Assembly (NCBI GenBank): GCA_944474755.1
Contig: OX104122.1
Coordinates: 20,733,714 to 20,797,713, forward strand
Source of the DNA: Limnoperna fortunei
Taxonomy: Eukaryota; Mollusca; Bivalvia; Mytilida; Modiolidae
Direction of reading: 5' to 3'
Length of the DNA stretch: 64,000 nucleotides
In this document: one piece after another, positions 37,701-48,861 of the stretch
Numbering within the stretch: the stretch's first letter is position 1
Layout of the letters: each line of letters begins with the position of its first letter
The notes under the pieces: generated by a model
Databases searched by the model: none
What the model was told of the DNA's origin: nothing
Seen by the model: only the letters and a program-made list of their open reading frames with translations
Position numbers and translations under genes: made by a program

Positions 37701-40700
37701 ATGGCAACCGGATTTCAGTTTGACCATCCTACCTTAAATTGGAACGCCTCAGATGTATTTCAGGAATTTCAAAGGTTTAAACAACATGTTCAGTTCACAT
37801 TTAAAGGCCCACTCGTTAAATCAGAGAAAAAAGACCGTGCAGGTTGGCTAGGTCTATGGATAGGACAGCAGGGCAGAGAAATTTACAAAACGTTTCAGTG
37901 GGACGAAGGCGACGAAGATGATCCAAACAAAATATTGGGCAAACTTGAAGCGTACATCCGTCCAAGAACCAACAAACGTGTCGCAAGATTCAAGGCAAGC
38001 CAACGCAAACAGGCCGAAGGTGAGAGTTTTGACAATTTTGTTAAGGATTTAAGAATCTTGCTTATGGATTGTGACTATCAGAATAATGCAGATGATATAC
38101 TGACAGATCTCATCATAAGTGGTGTCAGACATCCCAAAGTACAAGAAAGAATGCTAGACAAAGGGTCAGATTTAAAATTGGACAAAGCTATTGAGATTGG
38201 TCAACAATTTGAGCTCTCGCAGAAACAACTAAAAATGATTCGCGGAGAAGAAATTCTACGCATCAGTGATCACGACAAAAAGAGACGCGACAAGATATCG
38301 AAACACCAAAAACCGAAACAAAAGACTCAAAAGCGATACGACAAAGACAAAAGGCACACTCAATCTTCTGATTCAAAGTGTAATAACTGTGGGCTAACAC
38401 ATCAGATAGACAAATGCCCAGCTAAAGGGACTAAGTGTAAATATTGCAAGAAACCAGACCACTGGATTGAGGTATGTCGCAAAAGAATTAGAAAAGTCAA
38501 CATGATTCGCGAGTCTGATAACAGCGAAAACAGCGAAGACGAGGTTCTATACATCTCAACTGTTAAAACTAACGACACGGAACTCGACGATGATAAATGG
38601 ATCGTGAAACTGGAAATTGACAATAAACTGATTCCGTTCAGAATCGACACGGGTGCCAAATGTAGCATTATATCAAAGAATTGGCTAAACCGACTTGGAC
38701 TCAGCAAGAAAAAGTATGAGATCACGGATCCGAAGAAAATTTTGAAATCGTATTCGGGACATAAAATTCCTCAAGTTGGAAGAATCAGAATGCCAATAAG
38801 TAATCAAGGTGTAACACTAGACGAAACATTTCAAATTGTCGATCTTGACCAGGACAATATCATAAGCGGCGACGCTTCCGAAGTGCTAAAGCTAGTCCAA
38901 CGAATTTATTCCGTAGACTCCACGTCTATTGTGACCAAGACCGTTCCAAGTACCGATGAACACGAACTATCGCACGATTTTCCGGAACTTATTCAGACAT
39001 CAGGAACTTTGCCCGGTGAGTACCGTCTCACTATTGACGAAAACGTGAAAGGAGTAGTGCATCCGCCGAGACGACTACCAGCAGCGATAAAAGATCGAGC
39101 TATTGAGGAACTCCGTAACATGGAAGAAAACGGCTACATCGCCAAAGTTGAACAACCGACAGAATGGGTCAGCTCCATGGTCGTCAATGTTAGGAAGGAC
39201 AAGGTCAGAATTTGTATCGATCCGAAAGACCTCAATGAAGCAATAAAGCGAGAAAACTATCCGATGAAAACTATTGATGATGTCATTCCGCTACTGCCAA
39301 ACGCAAAAGTGTTTTCCGTTCTTGACGCTAAATCAGGTTTCTTACAAATCAAGCTAGATGAACCATCATCATTGCTTACTACATTCAACACGCCGATAGG
39401 ACGATACCGTTGGTTGCGCCTACCGTTTGGAATCAAGTCTGCTCCGGAAATTTACCAGCGAATCATGGATCAAATGCTTGAGGGCATTCCGGGAGTGATT
39501 GCGATCATCGACGATATTCTCATCGCTGGAAAAGATATTGATGGGCATGACAAAATCCTCAAACAGGTTGTAGAACGCGCAACAAGTCATAACTTGAGAT
39601 TAAACTTCGACAAGTGCTTCATTAGGAAATCTGAAGTTGCTTATATGGGACATGTCATCACGGGAAATGGACTCCTTCCAGATCCTGCGAAGATACGAGC
39701 CATTGTAGACATGCCCGCTCCTCTGAACAAGGAAGATGTTCGACGCTTCTTAGGATTAGTTCAGTATCTGTCGAAATTCATTCCCAACTTGAGCCAAGTG
39801 GATGCACCACTTCGTATTCTTTTGAAATCGGATGTGATATTCACATGGGAAAACGATCAGAAAAGAAGCTTCGACAAATTAAAAACGTTATGTTGTACCT
39901 CGCCAGTGCTCGCATACTTTGATGTTAAGAAACCGGTTGAAATCGAATGCGATGCAAGTAAAGATGGGTTAGGTGCTGTTCTCACTCAGGAAGGACGCGT
40001 TATCGCATATGCATCCCGTTCGTTATCGGAATCCGAAAAGCGATACGCACAAATCGAAAAGGAAATGCTTTCAATAGTGTTTAGTGCTAAGAAGTTTCAT
40101 TGCTACATCTTTGGAAAGCCAACTACAGTGTACAACGATCATAAACCTCTTGAGCAGATTTTCCGTAAGCCGCTTCTGTCCGCACCACTCCGAATACAGA
40201 AAATGATGTTAAAGTTACAATGGTACGACATAAGCGTTAAGTATCGTAAAGGGAAAGATATGGTAATCTCAGACGCACTGTCACGTGCTTCCCTACCGAC
40301 AAAACCGGAAGATGATGGAGATTCCGTTCAGGACATGATTTGTATGATTTCGATAAGTAAGGACAAATACTCGGAAATACAGAACGCTACCAAAACCGAA
40401 TTACATACTCTTCACGATACCATACAGCGAGGATGGCCAGATCTCAAATCTGAGACTCCGTTCGAGGTCCGTGAATACTGGGATTCTAGAGACCAATTAT
40501 CTGTTCTTGATGGAATTATCTATAAAGGACTCAAACTAGTTATACCGCCCAGTTTGCGTAATGATATGTTGAAGCTCATACACAAGTCTCATCTCGGAAT
40601 GACTAAATGCAAGAAACGTGCCCGAGAAGTTATGTATTGGCCGTGTATGAATTCCGAAATCGAGAAACTGATACAAGATTGTGCTACATGTGCTTCGTTT

Positions 40701-41651
40701 CAAACCCAACAACCAGCTGAACCCCTCAAACCAACTCCAACACCGGACTTACCATTTACTCTTGTTGGTTGCGACTTGTTCGATTTTGAAGGCAAGACTT
40801 ACATTCTTACTGTGGATTATTATTCCAAGTACATTGATGTACTGCCGTTGAAATCGACAAACACTACATCCATAGTTCAGGCTCTTAAATCGATTTTCTC
40901 TACTCATGGAATTCCTACCACTTTAAGATCTGATAATGGACCGCAGTTTAGTTCCGCTGAGTTTAAGTGCTTCTGTAAGGAACTCGGAATGGACCATCAA
41001 ACTTCTAGTCCGCACTTTCAAAGTTGTAATGGTGAGGCAGAAAGGGCTATTCAGACTGTCAAAAACCTCTGGAAGAAATCCGAGGACAAACAGCTAAGTT
41101 TACTGGACTACCGTACTACCCAACTAGAGGGTATTGATCTTTCTCCATCCCAAATGCTTATGGGACGGCGACCACGAAATTACTTACCGTCATCGAAGGA
41201 GGTACTTAAACCGGTTCCGCACAACACAGCAGCCGTGAAAAGACACTTTGACAATGAGAAACAAAAACAAAAGTTCTATTACGATAAAAGGAGAGGTGTT
41301 AAAGAACTACCAACGCTCAAAGAAGGAGAAAACATCCGAATGTCCCCGCTACAAGGAAGTAAAGTATGGAAACAAGGAACTGTAGTAAGTCATCATGAGA
41401 AACCGAGATCGTACATAGTAAAATCAGAGGATAGACTATACCGCCGCAATAGAAAACACCTAAGAGTTTCTACCGATGAAGCCAACAAGAATGACAATGA
41501 TCACAATAATGACTTTCTAACCGAACCGCCGGAGACACAAAATGAACAGACACCGTTCACATCCAATTCTCAACCGTGTGTCAGTGAACCCATCCGTACC
41601 AGATCCGGGAGGCAGATCAAGAAGCCTGTGAAACTTGATTATAATCGTTAA
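37701..41651 (+). CDS. gag-pol: Gag-Pol polyprotein of Ty3/gypsy element
   Basis: 1316 codons in one frame from ATG 37701. Residues 1-220: Gag-like. Two zinc knuckles at about 227-259 (CX2CX3HX4C, then the canonical CX2CX4HX4C). Aspartic protease with DTG at 316-318. Reverse transcriptase about 440-620, catalytic D542 in VLDAKSG and D604-D605 in IIDD, a variant of YxDD. RNase H with D751, EKE 786-788, D813 and D858. Integrase zinc finger H961, H964, C994, C997, then the DDE triad D1025, D1078 (SDNGPQF) and E1114 (NGEAER). All catalytic residues are present. Gag and Pol are fused without a frameshift, so the Gag:Pol ratio must be set by another means. No env. Confidence 0.95.
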   Translation: MATGFQFDHPTLNWNASDVFQEFQRFKQHVQFTFKGPLVKSEKKDRAGWLGLWIGQQGREIYKTFQWDEGDEDDPNKILGKLEAYIRPRTNKRVARFKASQRKQAEGESFDNFVKDLRILLMDCDYQNNADDILTDLIISGVRHPKVQERMLDKGSDLKLDKAIEIGQQFELSQKQLKMIRGEEILRISDHDKKRRDKISKHQKPKQKTQKRYDKDKRHTQSSDSKCNNCGLTHQIDKCPAKGTKCKYCKKPDHWIEVCRKRIRKVNMIRESDNSENSEDEVLYISTVKTNDTELDDDKWIVKLEIDNKLIPFRIDTGAKCSIISKNWLNRLGLSKKKYEITDPKKILKSYSGHKIPQVGRIRMPISNQGVTLDETFQIVDLDQDNIISGDASEVLKLVQRIYSVDSTSIVTKTVPSTDEHELSHDFPELIQTSGTLPGEYRLTIDENVKGVVHPPRRLPAAIKDRAIEELRNMEENGYIAKVEQPTEWVSSMVVNVRKDKVRICIDPKDLNEAIKRENYPMKTIDDVIPLLPNAKVFSVLDAKSGFLQIKLDEPSSLLTTFNTPIGRYRWLRLPFGIKSAPEIYQRIMDQMLEGIPGVIAIIDDILIAGKDIDGHDKILKQVVERATSHNLRLNFDKCFIRKSEVAYMGHVITGNGLLPDPAKIRAIVDMPAPLNKEDVRRFLGLVQYLSKFIPNLSQVDAPLRILLKSDVIFTWENDQKRSFDKLKTLCCTSPVLAYFDVKKPVEIECDASKDGLGAVLTQEGRVIAYASRSLSESEKRYAQIEKEMLSIVFSAKKFHCYIFGKPTTVYNDHKPLEQIFRKPLLSAPLRIQKMMLKLQWYDISVKYRKGKDMVISDALSRASLPTKPEDDGDSVQDMICMISISKDKYSEIQNATKTELHTLHDTIQRGWPDLKSETPFEVREYWDSRDQLSVLDGIIYKGLKLVIPPSLRNDMLKLIHKSHLGMTKCKKRAREVMYWPCMNSEIEKLIQDCATCASFQTQQPAEPLKPTPTPDLPFTLVGCDLFDFEGKTYILTVDYYSKYIDVLPLKSTNTTSIVQALKSIFSTHGIPTTLRSDNGPQFSSAEFKCFCKELGMDHQTSSPHFQSCNGEAERAIQTVKNLWKKSEDKQLSLLDYRTTQLEGIDLSPSQMLMGRRPRNYLPSSKEVLKPVPHNTAAVKRHFDNEKQKQKFYYDKRRGVKELPTLKEGENIRMSPLQGSKVWKQGTVVSHHEKPRSYIVKSEDRLYRRNRKHLRVSTDEANKNDNDHNNDFLTEPPETQNEQTPFTSNSQPCVSEPIRTRSGRQIKKPVKLDYNR

Positions 41652-41822
41652 CTTTTGTGAACTTTCTGTTTTCTTTAAAGCGTTAAGGAGCTTAATTTTA
41701 TTTTGATAGTATAGACTTAAAATTCTGTGCAAATTCAATTCTCAAAGTTTAACTTAATCTCAACTGTGCATTTGCTTTTAATAATTCATATAGCAATTTT
41801 AAATATGCTTTTTATTTCTTTC

Positions 41823-41837
41823 GGAAAGAAAGGGAGA
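41823..41837 (+). other. Polypurine tract
   Basis: ggaaagaaagggaga directly abuts the 3' LTR, the expected plus-strand primer. Confidence 0.8.
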
Positions 41838-41971
41838 TGTAGTATCATTCTAAAATTGTAATACCTAATTTAGTATTTCATACATTCATCGTGTTTCTGT
41901 CCCCCTTGTTGTAGTTCCCCTTCTTGTGAATAAACGTGTTTGCACTGTACTGACTCCTGCTTGTTCTCACA
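41838..41971 (+). repeat. 3' LTR (134 bp)
   Basis: Identical as read to the 5' LTR; followed by the AATCA duplication. Confidence 0.93.
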
Positions 41972-41976
41972 AATCA

Positions 41977-42900
41977 CATAAAATTACCAATGAATTATGG
42001 CAGAGACATATAATTACATTAATTACAGTAATTATATGTCTCTGATTATGGTTACCAAATAAACATTTGTGAAAGATGTGTTATTTAGAATACCATAAAA
42101 GTATTGAATTTAACCATGTTGTGTCATCCTGATAAAGATTGTATTGTCATAAACTTGTATTTTCTATACAGGATGTATACAGCATTGCTTTATTCCTTAA
42201 AACTTGCATTTTGACTACCTTTATGACGAAATTCATTACCTCATTTTCAATTCAAGACAAAGCAATTGAGTTAATTTTATTCTTTCTAATGACAGTACTT
42301 TATAAGTCAAATACTCTTAAATGCACTTTGTTAAATTGTTAAAATACTTACTTCTTATTTTAAAATGTTAGACATCTCTGAGATAAATTTAGACCATAAA
42401 AATGCGACACAACCCTTTCCACTTTGATCGCAGATCTATCCGCCTTGTTAATATTTTTTAAAGTGTTAAAAATGTAAAAATTAAAAACATAAATGTGTCT
42501 CTTTTTTGAAAATATGTACAAAACATAGTTTACACCAGCTATATTTATGCAATTCAGGTCAGATGTGGTGTATAATTAGCTATAACCAGAAGGCAGTAAA
42601 TAAGGCTTTCTCCACAATGGGAAGTATTTTGGAAGTAATTTAAACTGATAAAATGTATATCGTTGTCATCATTCGAAAGATACGAGACTGTACATAGAAA
42701 CAGGAACAATTTGCAAAACATATATATTTTATTTATTTAATAATATATCGGCGTTTTAATAAATCGTCTCTATATTTTTCTATTGAGTGAAAAAACCAAA
42801 ATATGGCTTACAAAAATACGTAATGCATGTCACGTGATGCCGCTAATAGTTGTATATGTTATTATGAATCTAAATCCATTGATATAAATACACCTTTATA
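41977..42900. other. Non-coding, with a small palindrome
   Basis: agagacatataatta (42002-42016) and taattatatgtctct (42029-42043) form a perfect 15-bp inverted repeat with a 12-base loop. No gene seen. Confidence 0.5.
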
Positions 42901-42904
42901 ACTC

Positions 42905-43131
42905 AAAACCATTGGGAAAGAGCTTTCCTCGTGATAACAATTCTTATGCCAATATCTATTAAAGCGTAAGTTACTTTTTCAATCAAATATTTCAAATTAC
43001 TACGAAGTGAAACAATTATATGTAAAAAGAGTAATTTATTCGAGTTTTATAATTTAAATATACCGCTATTTGTAATATCGCGGCCACGTACAACTTACTT
43101 CCTGGTGCAAAGATTGTTGCTGTTTACAGGT
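42905..43131 (+). promoter_or_regulatory. Conserved upstream region and 5' leader exon of TRIM-like copy 3
   Basis: Parallels 6700-6946: ccattgggaaagagctttcc, acttacttcctggtgcaaag, then gctgtttacag|gtaacatg with a donor at 43132. Conservation further into the intron (acactttcgtttttg near 43238 versus about 7080) supports a common promoter-proximal unit. Confidence 0.5.
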
Positions 43132-44622
43132 AACATGTAATTTTGAATTGTGAAGTTCTTCTATATTATGATCGAGTTATATATAGGTTCTATAGTCCTT
43201 ATTGATGTACAGCGATTTGTTTACATGTTCTAAAACACTTTCGTTTTTGTCGGGTTTGACTATTAGTAGTGTACAGTGTATTATACCACATTTCAGCAAT
43301 AGCACATAAAACGTTTTAATAGTAATGCATGGAGCTCAAGTACTCAGACCCATGACCTTCATATGACTACTTGCAATTCATATTAATTAATGTAAGAGTC
43401 GTGCTCTTCTTGTTTCAACTCGCGCGCGCACCCCAAGTGTTAACAGTTGAGATGGCTGACTCACTGGGGGAGGGGTTAACTACGGGTACTATTTGGTACA
43501 GGTCTGAGAACGGAACATTGAAAACCCATCCTATTCCTATATTTCCAGACGTTACAAAATTGGACCTAATTATATATTGAATTTTGAAACCAGACCTATT
43601 CATATATTTTATAATTGTATATTCAAAATTACAAAAAAGGCAATACATAAAAATTAAAGCGACATCTTAGGACATAATTTTTTTTTCTTGTCTCTTAGAA
43701 CTTCTTCTCCCATGGCCTATACACCACCGAGGGAGGCTCTTTTTCTACTAGACTGAAGAACGAAAGTTGAATAACTAATTAATTAGAGGACAATGTGCCA
43801 TATGTGATTACATTTCACAACTTATACATGATGCTAGATTCTGCTTGCTGTCTAAAGCATCTGAGTGCTGTTGGATTTCTGTTATTAAATTTTGGGTTTA
43901 TTTCTGTCTTTTTTTGTGTAATGTGTCTTTGTCAAGCTGGTATGGATTTTGATATTTTGTTGACCGATTGCTTTTTTACATTTCATTTATTTGTGTTTGC
44001 AATCTATTCTACTATAGTCTGCAATTGTCCAAGACAATTACGCGACATTTCATCTTGAAGAACGACAATGTGCATATTACAGTCGCAGATTTCCATTCCG
44101 ACATAGCCTGTTGTGTGTGTGTGCTTTTATTTGATTTGTTTTAATTATGATTTTGTTTGTTTGATCTGTTTTATTATTTTTTTGTATAATTTCTTCGTAA
44201 AAGATTAAAAGAAGACATTTGTGTTTGTTTTATTGTAACAGGTCCGATTGCCCCAAATTCCGTTTGCATAAGCAATTTTTAAAATAATCTTTCGGTCAAG
44301 CACTGTGTTTAAATGTTTATTCGATATTTAAACAATACAATTTTTAATTGAAATCAAAGTATTTAGATTGATGGTAATACATTTTGGATGATTTGGACTT
44401 GTTTACTTCTTTTAAAGAAACATATATGCGACATTTACGCCCTGTCCGCTCAGTATTTGATTAAATATAAAATCAAAATTCTGTGGATAATCAAGATTCT
44501 GCTAATTCTTAAAGCTTGTACAATAAACGTTATAACACATTGGGATCAATTTCAAGAGTTTCTGATTTGTAATAAAGAAATTGTATATTAAACATGTTAA
44601 AATATATATTATTTTCTTATAG
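43132..44622. other. Intron of TRIM-like copy 3
   Basis: Between the leader donor and the acceptor ttttcttatag (ending 44622). The part 44290-44480 matches the copy 2 intron at 9200-9340. The part 43370-43760 has no counterpart in copy 2 and may be an insertion. Short hydrophobic frames here have no support. Confidence 0.45.
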
Positions 44623-46289
44623 AATCAACTAAAATTTGTGACCAAAATCATGTAACAAAATCATCAGCGTACTGGTGTTCCGAATGCGAACAAGCATTTT
44701 GCTCCGATTGTAAACTTTATCACGGATCGTTGAAGCTACTTAAAAGTCATGTTCCAATACCAATTTCAGACTACCAGGCTATGTCACCATCAGTCGCGTC
44801 TATTAATAGTTACTGCACAGAACACGAAGAGAAGTATCAATTGTTCTGTCACAGTCATGACAGCCTGTTATGTCTCCAATGTATTGAGAAACACTCTGAA
44901 TGTAAAAATATTATTCCGCTGAGCAAGATGACCGGGAACATCAAGACATCAGAAAATTTTATTGAGACAGAAAAAAATTTGACAGATATTGCCAATAATA
45001 TTCTAAAAATTGAAGAAAGCATAACACAAAATCAGAGAAGTTTAGAGGAAAGAATTTTGTCTACAATCAGTCGGGTTCGCAAAGAAATTAATGAGCACTT
45101 GGATAAAATAGAGGAACTTTTGAAGAATGAAGTTTCAGAATTAAAAAATGAAAACCTACGTGACATTGAGATTGCTCTGGAAACTCTGAGAGAAACGAAA
45201 CAGCAAAATTCAGCATGTAAACTACAGCTAGAAAATATGAGAAAGCATGCGTCTGAACTACAAACTTTATTTGGTCTACGACAGATTACTTCTGAAGTCA
45301 CTGCAACCGAAACCTTTATAAAGACCAGTGTAGAAAACGGCAGTCTTGATAAAATCACTATAGAGTGCAGTATTGATGAAAATATAAAAAGTATGAGAAA
45401 TAATATATGTAGCTTCGGAACGGTTCGTACAAAGAAAAGTCCGTGTGATCTTTTTCTTGTGAAACAAAAAGAAAAACAAGCACAGTTAGTTGAGTTAAAA
45501 TCCAAATCAATCAATGACATCAAAGTTAACCTGAAACAGAATGTTAATACTAACGGCTTAAACATAAGCGGATGTGATATCTTACCAGATGGTACAATGG
45601 TTTTATGTGATTATGATTTGTCTCGAGACTGTTTAATTATTATAGATGGTGCCTCTAAAGATTTGTTTAAAGTTTCATTGAAACCGTGCTATGCTTTTGA
45701 TGTAACATGTATTGACGACAAAATTGTGGCCGTGACGTCAAGCAAAGATTCACACTCGGGAGTGAACATTATAGACATAATCAGTCGTAAAATATTGAAA
45801 TTTCTTCCAAATCATTATCCTTGTTATGGGATTACAACATGGAAAGGATCATTAGTATGTGCTATAAAAGGAAAGGGAATCGAGATGATGGATGTAAATG
45901 GAACGAAAACTACAATGATTGTCAAGTGTGATCTATCAAGATGGTCATATATTGCTTCAGATAACGACAAACTGTTCTACACGAACAACGACACAAAAAC
46001 TATCACCTGTTGCGACATGAAAGGCAACACAATCTGGACATTTAGAGATGGTAATGTTCTCGCCAATCCGCATGGTATATCGGTCGATAAAAAAGAACAC
46101 GTGTACGTTGTTTGTCATAGGAATAATAGTGTGATAGTGTTGTCTGCCAATGGACAACTAAGTAGACAGATTCTGTCCAAGGAGAATGGTTTAAATAGTC
46201 CAACAGCATTACATTTTGACAGAAGCAGGAAACGACTTCTTGTAGCCAACAATACAAACAATGCTCAGCTATTTGAACTATCTTCATAA
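44623..46289 (+). pseudogene. TRIM-like B-box/coiled-coil/NHL-like gene, copy 3, without the N-terminal start
   Basis: Compared with copy 2, the exon lacks 27 bases exactly covering ATG and the first nine codons, including the first zinc Cys. The frame then stays open, without any stop, to TAA 46287-46289. The first in-frame ATG is 44781, giving a 502-residue product (MSPSVASINS) that keeps B-box2 (YCTEHEEKYQLFC then CLQCIEKHSEC), the coiled coil and the full propeller but loses most of B-box1. An out-of-frame ATG at 44650 is followed directly by TAA, a start-stop uORF. It may be an N-terminally shortened functional gene or an early pseudogene; the long clean frame favours recent function. 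Confidence 0.7.
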
Positions 46290-48688
46290 TCTTCGTAAAT
46301 CCTTTAAAGTATAAAATTACAGATGTTTTCTGTCATTTTTCTAGTTCCATTGAACCAACTTAATTCATTTAAGCAAACAAACAAAACGAGAATAATAGAC
46401 ACATTTTTTACCCTTTTTGTTTCCTTCAAGCAACAAAACACAGCCTTTGCAATTTTTGACAGAAAATTTAAGCATACGTTATAAAGGTTATTATTTCATT
46501 GGTTAATGGAATAATTCTTTCCTTTAGCTTTGGCTTCAGAGGAAAAAAAAATAAGAGTAATTTTTCACCAATTACATATTTTTTTAGTTGTTTCATGAAG
46601 TTTGCCGTCCTTTTGACAAATTATTTTCTTAACTTAAATTATATAAACTTGTAGCCCAAAATCCAACGATTCAGTGATATTTATATATACTAGTATGTGC
46701 TCAAATGTTTAACATAATCGCACTTTACACAGTCTTTCCTGTCTTAAAATAAAAGCTCAAACTGAAGTATGATAAATTGTCTGGAAATACATTTATGTTC
46801 ATGATATATTTTTAGCTGAACTGGACCGAACGTACATATGATATCTTGCAATCACTTTGCGTCCGTCGTCCATATTTTATTTTTTCGAAATCCCCTATGA
46901 ACCACAAGCCCAACTTCTTTCACACTTGACCACAAAATTTTTAGAGTACCTGGTTTAAAATGATGACCGCTGTTACCTAAAATAACACATAGGTTTCAAT
47001 ACGCGTTTTTGGTCAATATCTCAAAAACTATGATAGGTTTAGAGAAAACCGTAACCTCAAATTGATCAGCACAGTAAGCTCTACAAAAGTTTGAAGTGAG
47101 ATGGCTTTCTGTAAAAAGCTAAAATGATCAGAAAGACAATGCCTACAAAACACTTTCGTGGTCGGAACTTGTCGGACCACTCCTTATAAGAGTTATTGCC
47201 CTCTAATGACGATTTATAAGGACATTTTTATTTCTGCCTGAAACCTAAAAACTATAGCAGCTAGAGTAAACCTGTAAATTGCAAAAAAATGATCAGCAAC
47301 ACAAGTTCACTTTATTGGTTTGAAATTGTCAGATGACTTCTTATACGAGTTATTGCACTCTAATGACGATTTTTTATGAAATTTTCAAAAAAATTCTCAA
47401 AACTATAACAGCTCGAGTAAAACTGAAAATTACTAAATTAACCTAAAGAACAAATCATTTTATTTTTCAGAAACTGTCTGGTGCCTCCTTATAGGAGTTA
47501 TTGTGCTTAATAATTTTTTTTTAAGAAGTGTTAAATTTTTGTCCTTAAAATTAAAAGATAAAATCCAGACTAAAAAAGTAAATTGCAAAAATGTCTATAG
47601 TTGAACTTATTTGCGTTCCAGGTAAGCGATAACAGGCTCCTGTGCGCCCCTAGATCTATGCCTCTTGTCCACTTTGCATTACAATATATCTAAGAAAATG
47701 TTTTCTATATATGAATTTTATTATTTTGATATTTTAATTCTCATTTTCATCATTTAATGTTTCTCGTTTTGGAACCATAACGAGGTTTGATAATTATTTC
47801 TACACGGACTGCTTGGTTCCAAGATTTGTCATAACATGCTGTATATATCCTTTATGGCTTTAAACCCACACTATAAACCTTACATATCAAGATGTACAAC
47901 ATAACTAGTGTAACGAAATGGCAATGACAGAATTCCATGTTTAATGTTATTCGCCAGTACTACTGCTAATTTTGCATTCTGTTGTGTTGGTGAAAATATT
48001 ATTTCGTGATTTATGGAAATAATTCAAAGTCTAATTATGGCAACTTGTCAGCATAATCACAGGAACCAGTTTAAGAGGTATGGAGCCGATTGTTTCCATA
48101 TAAGAAACGTGTCCTTTTTATTCTCAACTTTGCCAGTTTTCATGCAAAATTGTCTAGTCTTCTCATCAGTTACTCGGGCTTTACAAACAACAACCAATAG
48201 TTGACATGGTGTAGCTGAAAACTTTCTACACATAGCCTAGGACAAACAAATCTAGAATGCCCGTATTTTGAGCAACTTAAACAGTCTGTATGCTACGTTT
48301 GACTGTACAATAATCTGTAGATGTTGTAGGGTGAGGTATTCTGTGACTAGGTATCCATCCAATAAAAAAATATGTTTACTTTATCACAACTTAACCTCTA
48401 TTAGATGTAGTACATATTACCTAAAAATCTGGTTATATTTTTGGTTTGAATGTGATTTAACCCTCATTCAGCAAATTTTTATCTACATGTATATTTTTCA
48501 GCATGGAGAGAAAATCTGTAAACCAAAAAAACTATCAGCAGAAACAAAAGACATTCATTTCATCACTGTTTATTGCGTTTTAACAAAAGTAATTAAATAG
48601 TACATAAATTTAAGCAAAATCTCATTTTGCAAATAAATTGTTTCCAGTGGCAATAATGTATGACATACTCCACAACTGTAATACCGAG
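46290..48688. other. 3' flank of TRIM-like copy 3, then intergenic DNA to USP5
   Basis: Blocks homologous to the copy 1 flank are split by the repeat at 46815-47655: ctagttcc at 46341 on one side, ggaaccataacgagg at 47770 and gaaccagtttaag at 48062 on the other. No gene was found in 48100-48688. Confidence 0.5.
46815..47655 (-). repeat. Bivalve repeat with ~165-bp internal units, partial, inverted
   Basis: Reverse complement of the family at 50115-51412: it starts with the tail (caatcactttgcgtccgtcg), carries ttggtcaatatctcaaaaac and several ccttataagagttattgccc units, and ends with the family head (caggtaagcgataacaggct). Confidence 0.75.
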
Positions 48689-48861
48689 TTAAACTCGTTG
48701 ATACAGATATAAATAGGCCAGATCCTTGGGAGGGTGCTCTGAAACAGCAACCTTCTCATCATTGAAAATCACCCAGCGTCCATCTTTCATAATATGGCAA
48801 ACATAATGTCCAACAAGTGAAGATGTTCCCATGTGACTTATGAAGGCAACCAATCTGTATT
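48689..48861 (-). CDS. USP5: USP5 terminal exon w12 (His box)
   Basis: 173 nt to TAA 48691-48689. Encodes [32 protein letters not shown] and [13 protein letters not shown]; the His of GHYVCH is the catalytic His of the family. Confidence 0.95.

Larger units (their letters stand above)
37423..41971 (+). mobile_element. Complete Ty3/gypsy LTR retrotransposon
   Basis: 4549 bp, flanked by the 5-bp duplication AATCA (37418-37422 and 41972-41976). The two 134-bp LTRs begin TG, end CA and are identical as read. A primer binding site follows the left LTR directly and a purine tract precedes the right LTR. A single unbroken frame encodes Gag, protease, reverse transcriptase, RNase H and integrase; no envelope frame is present. 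Intact coding, identical LTRs and a perfect duplication indicate a recent insertion that may still be competent. It sits upstream of the copy 3 TRIM-like leader region. Confidence 0.95.

Noticed and set aside
43371..44058. Short frames with hydrophobic stretches in the copy 3 intron
   Set aside because: Low complexity, no splice or family support, unlike the intron of copy 2.
44730..44732. TTG at 44730 as the start of copy 3
   Set aside because: It corresponds to an internal Leu codon in copy 2; the true frame continues upstream to the splice acceptor without an ATG.
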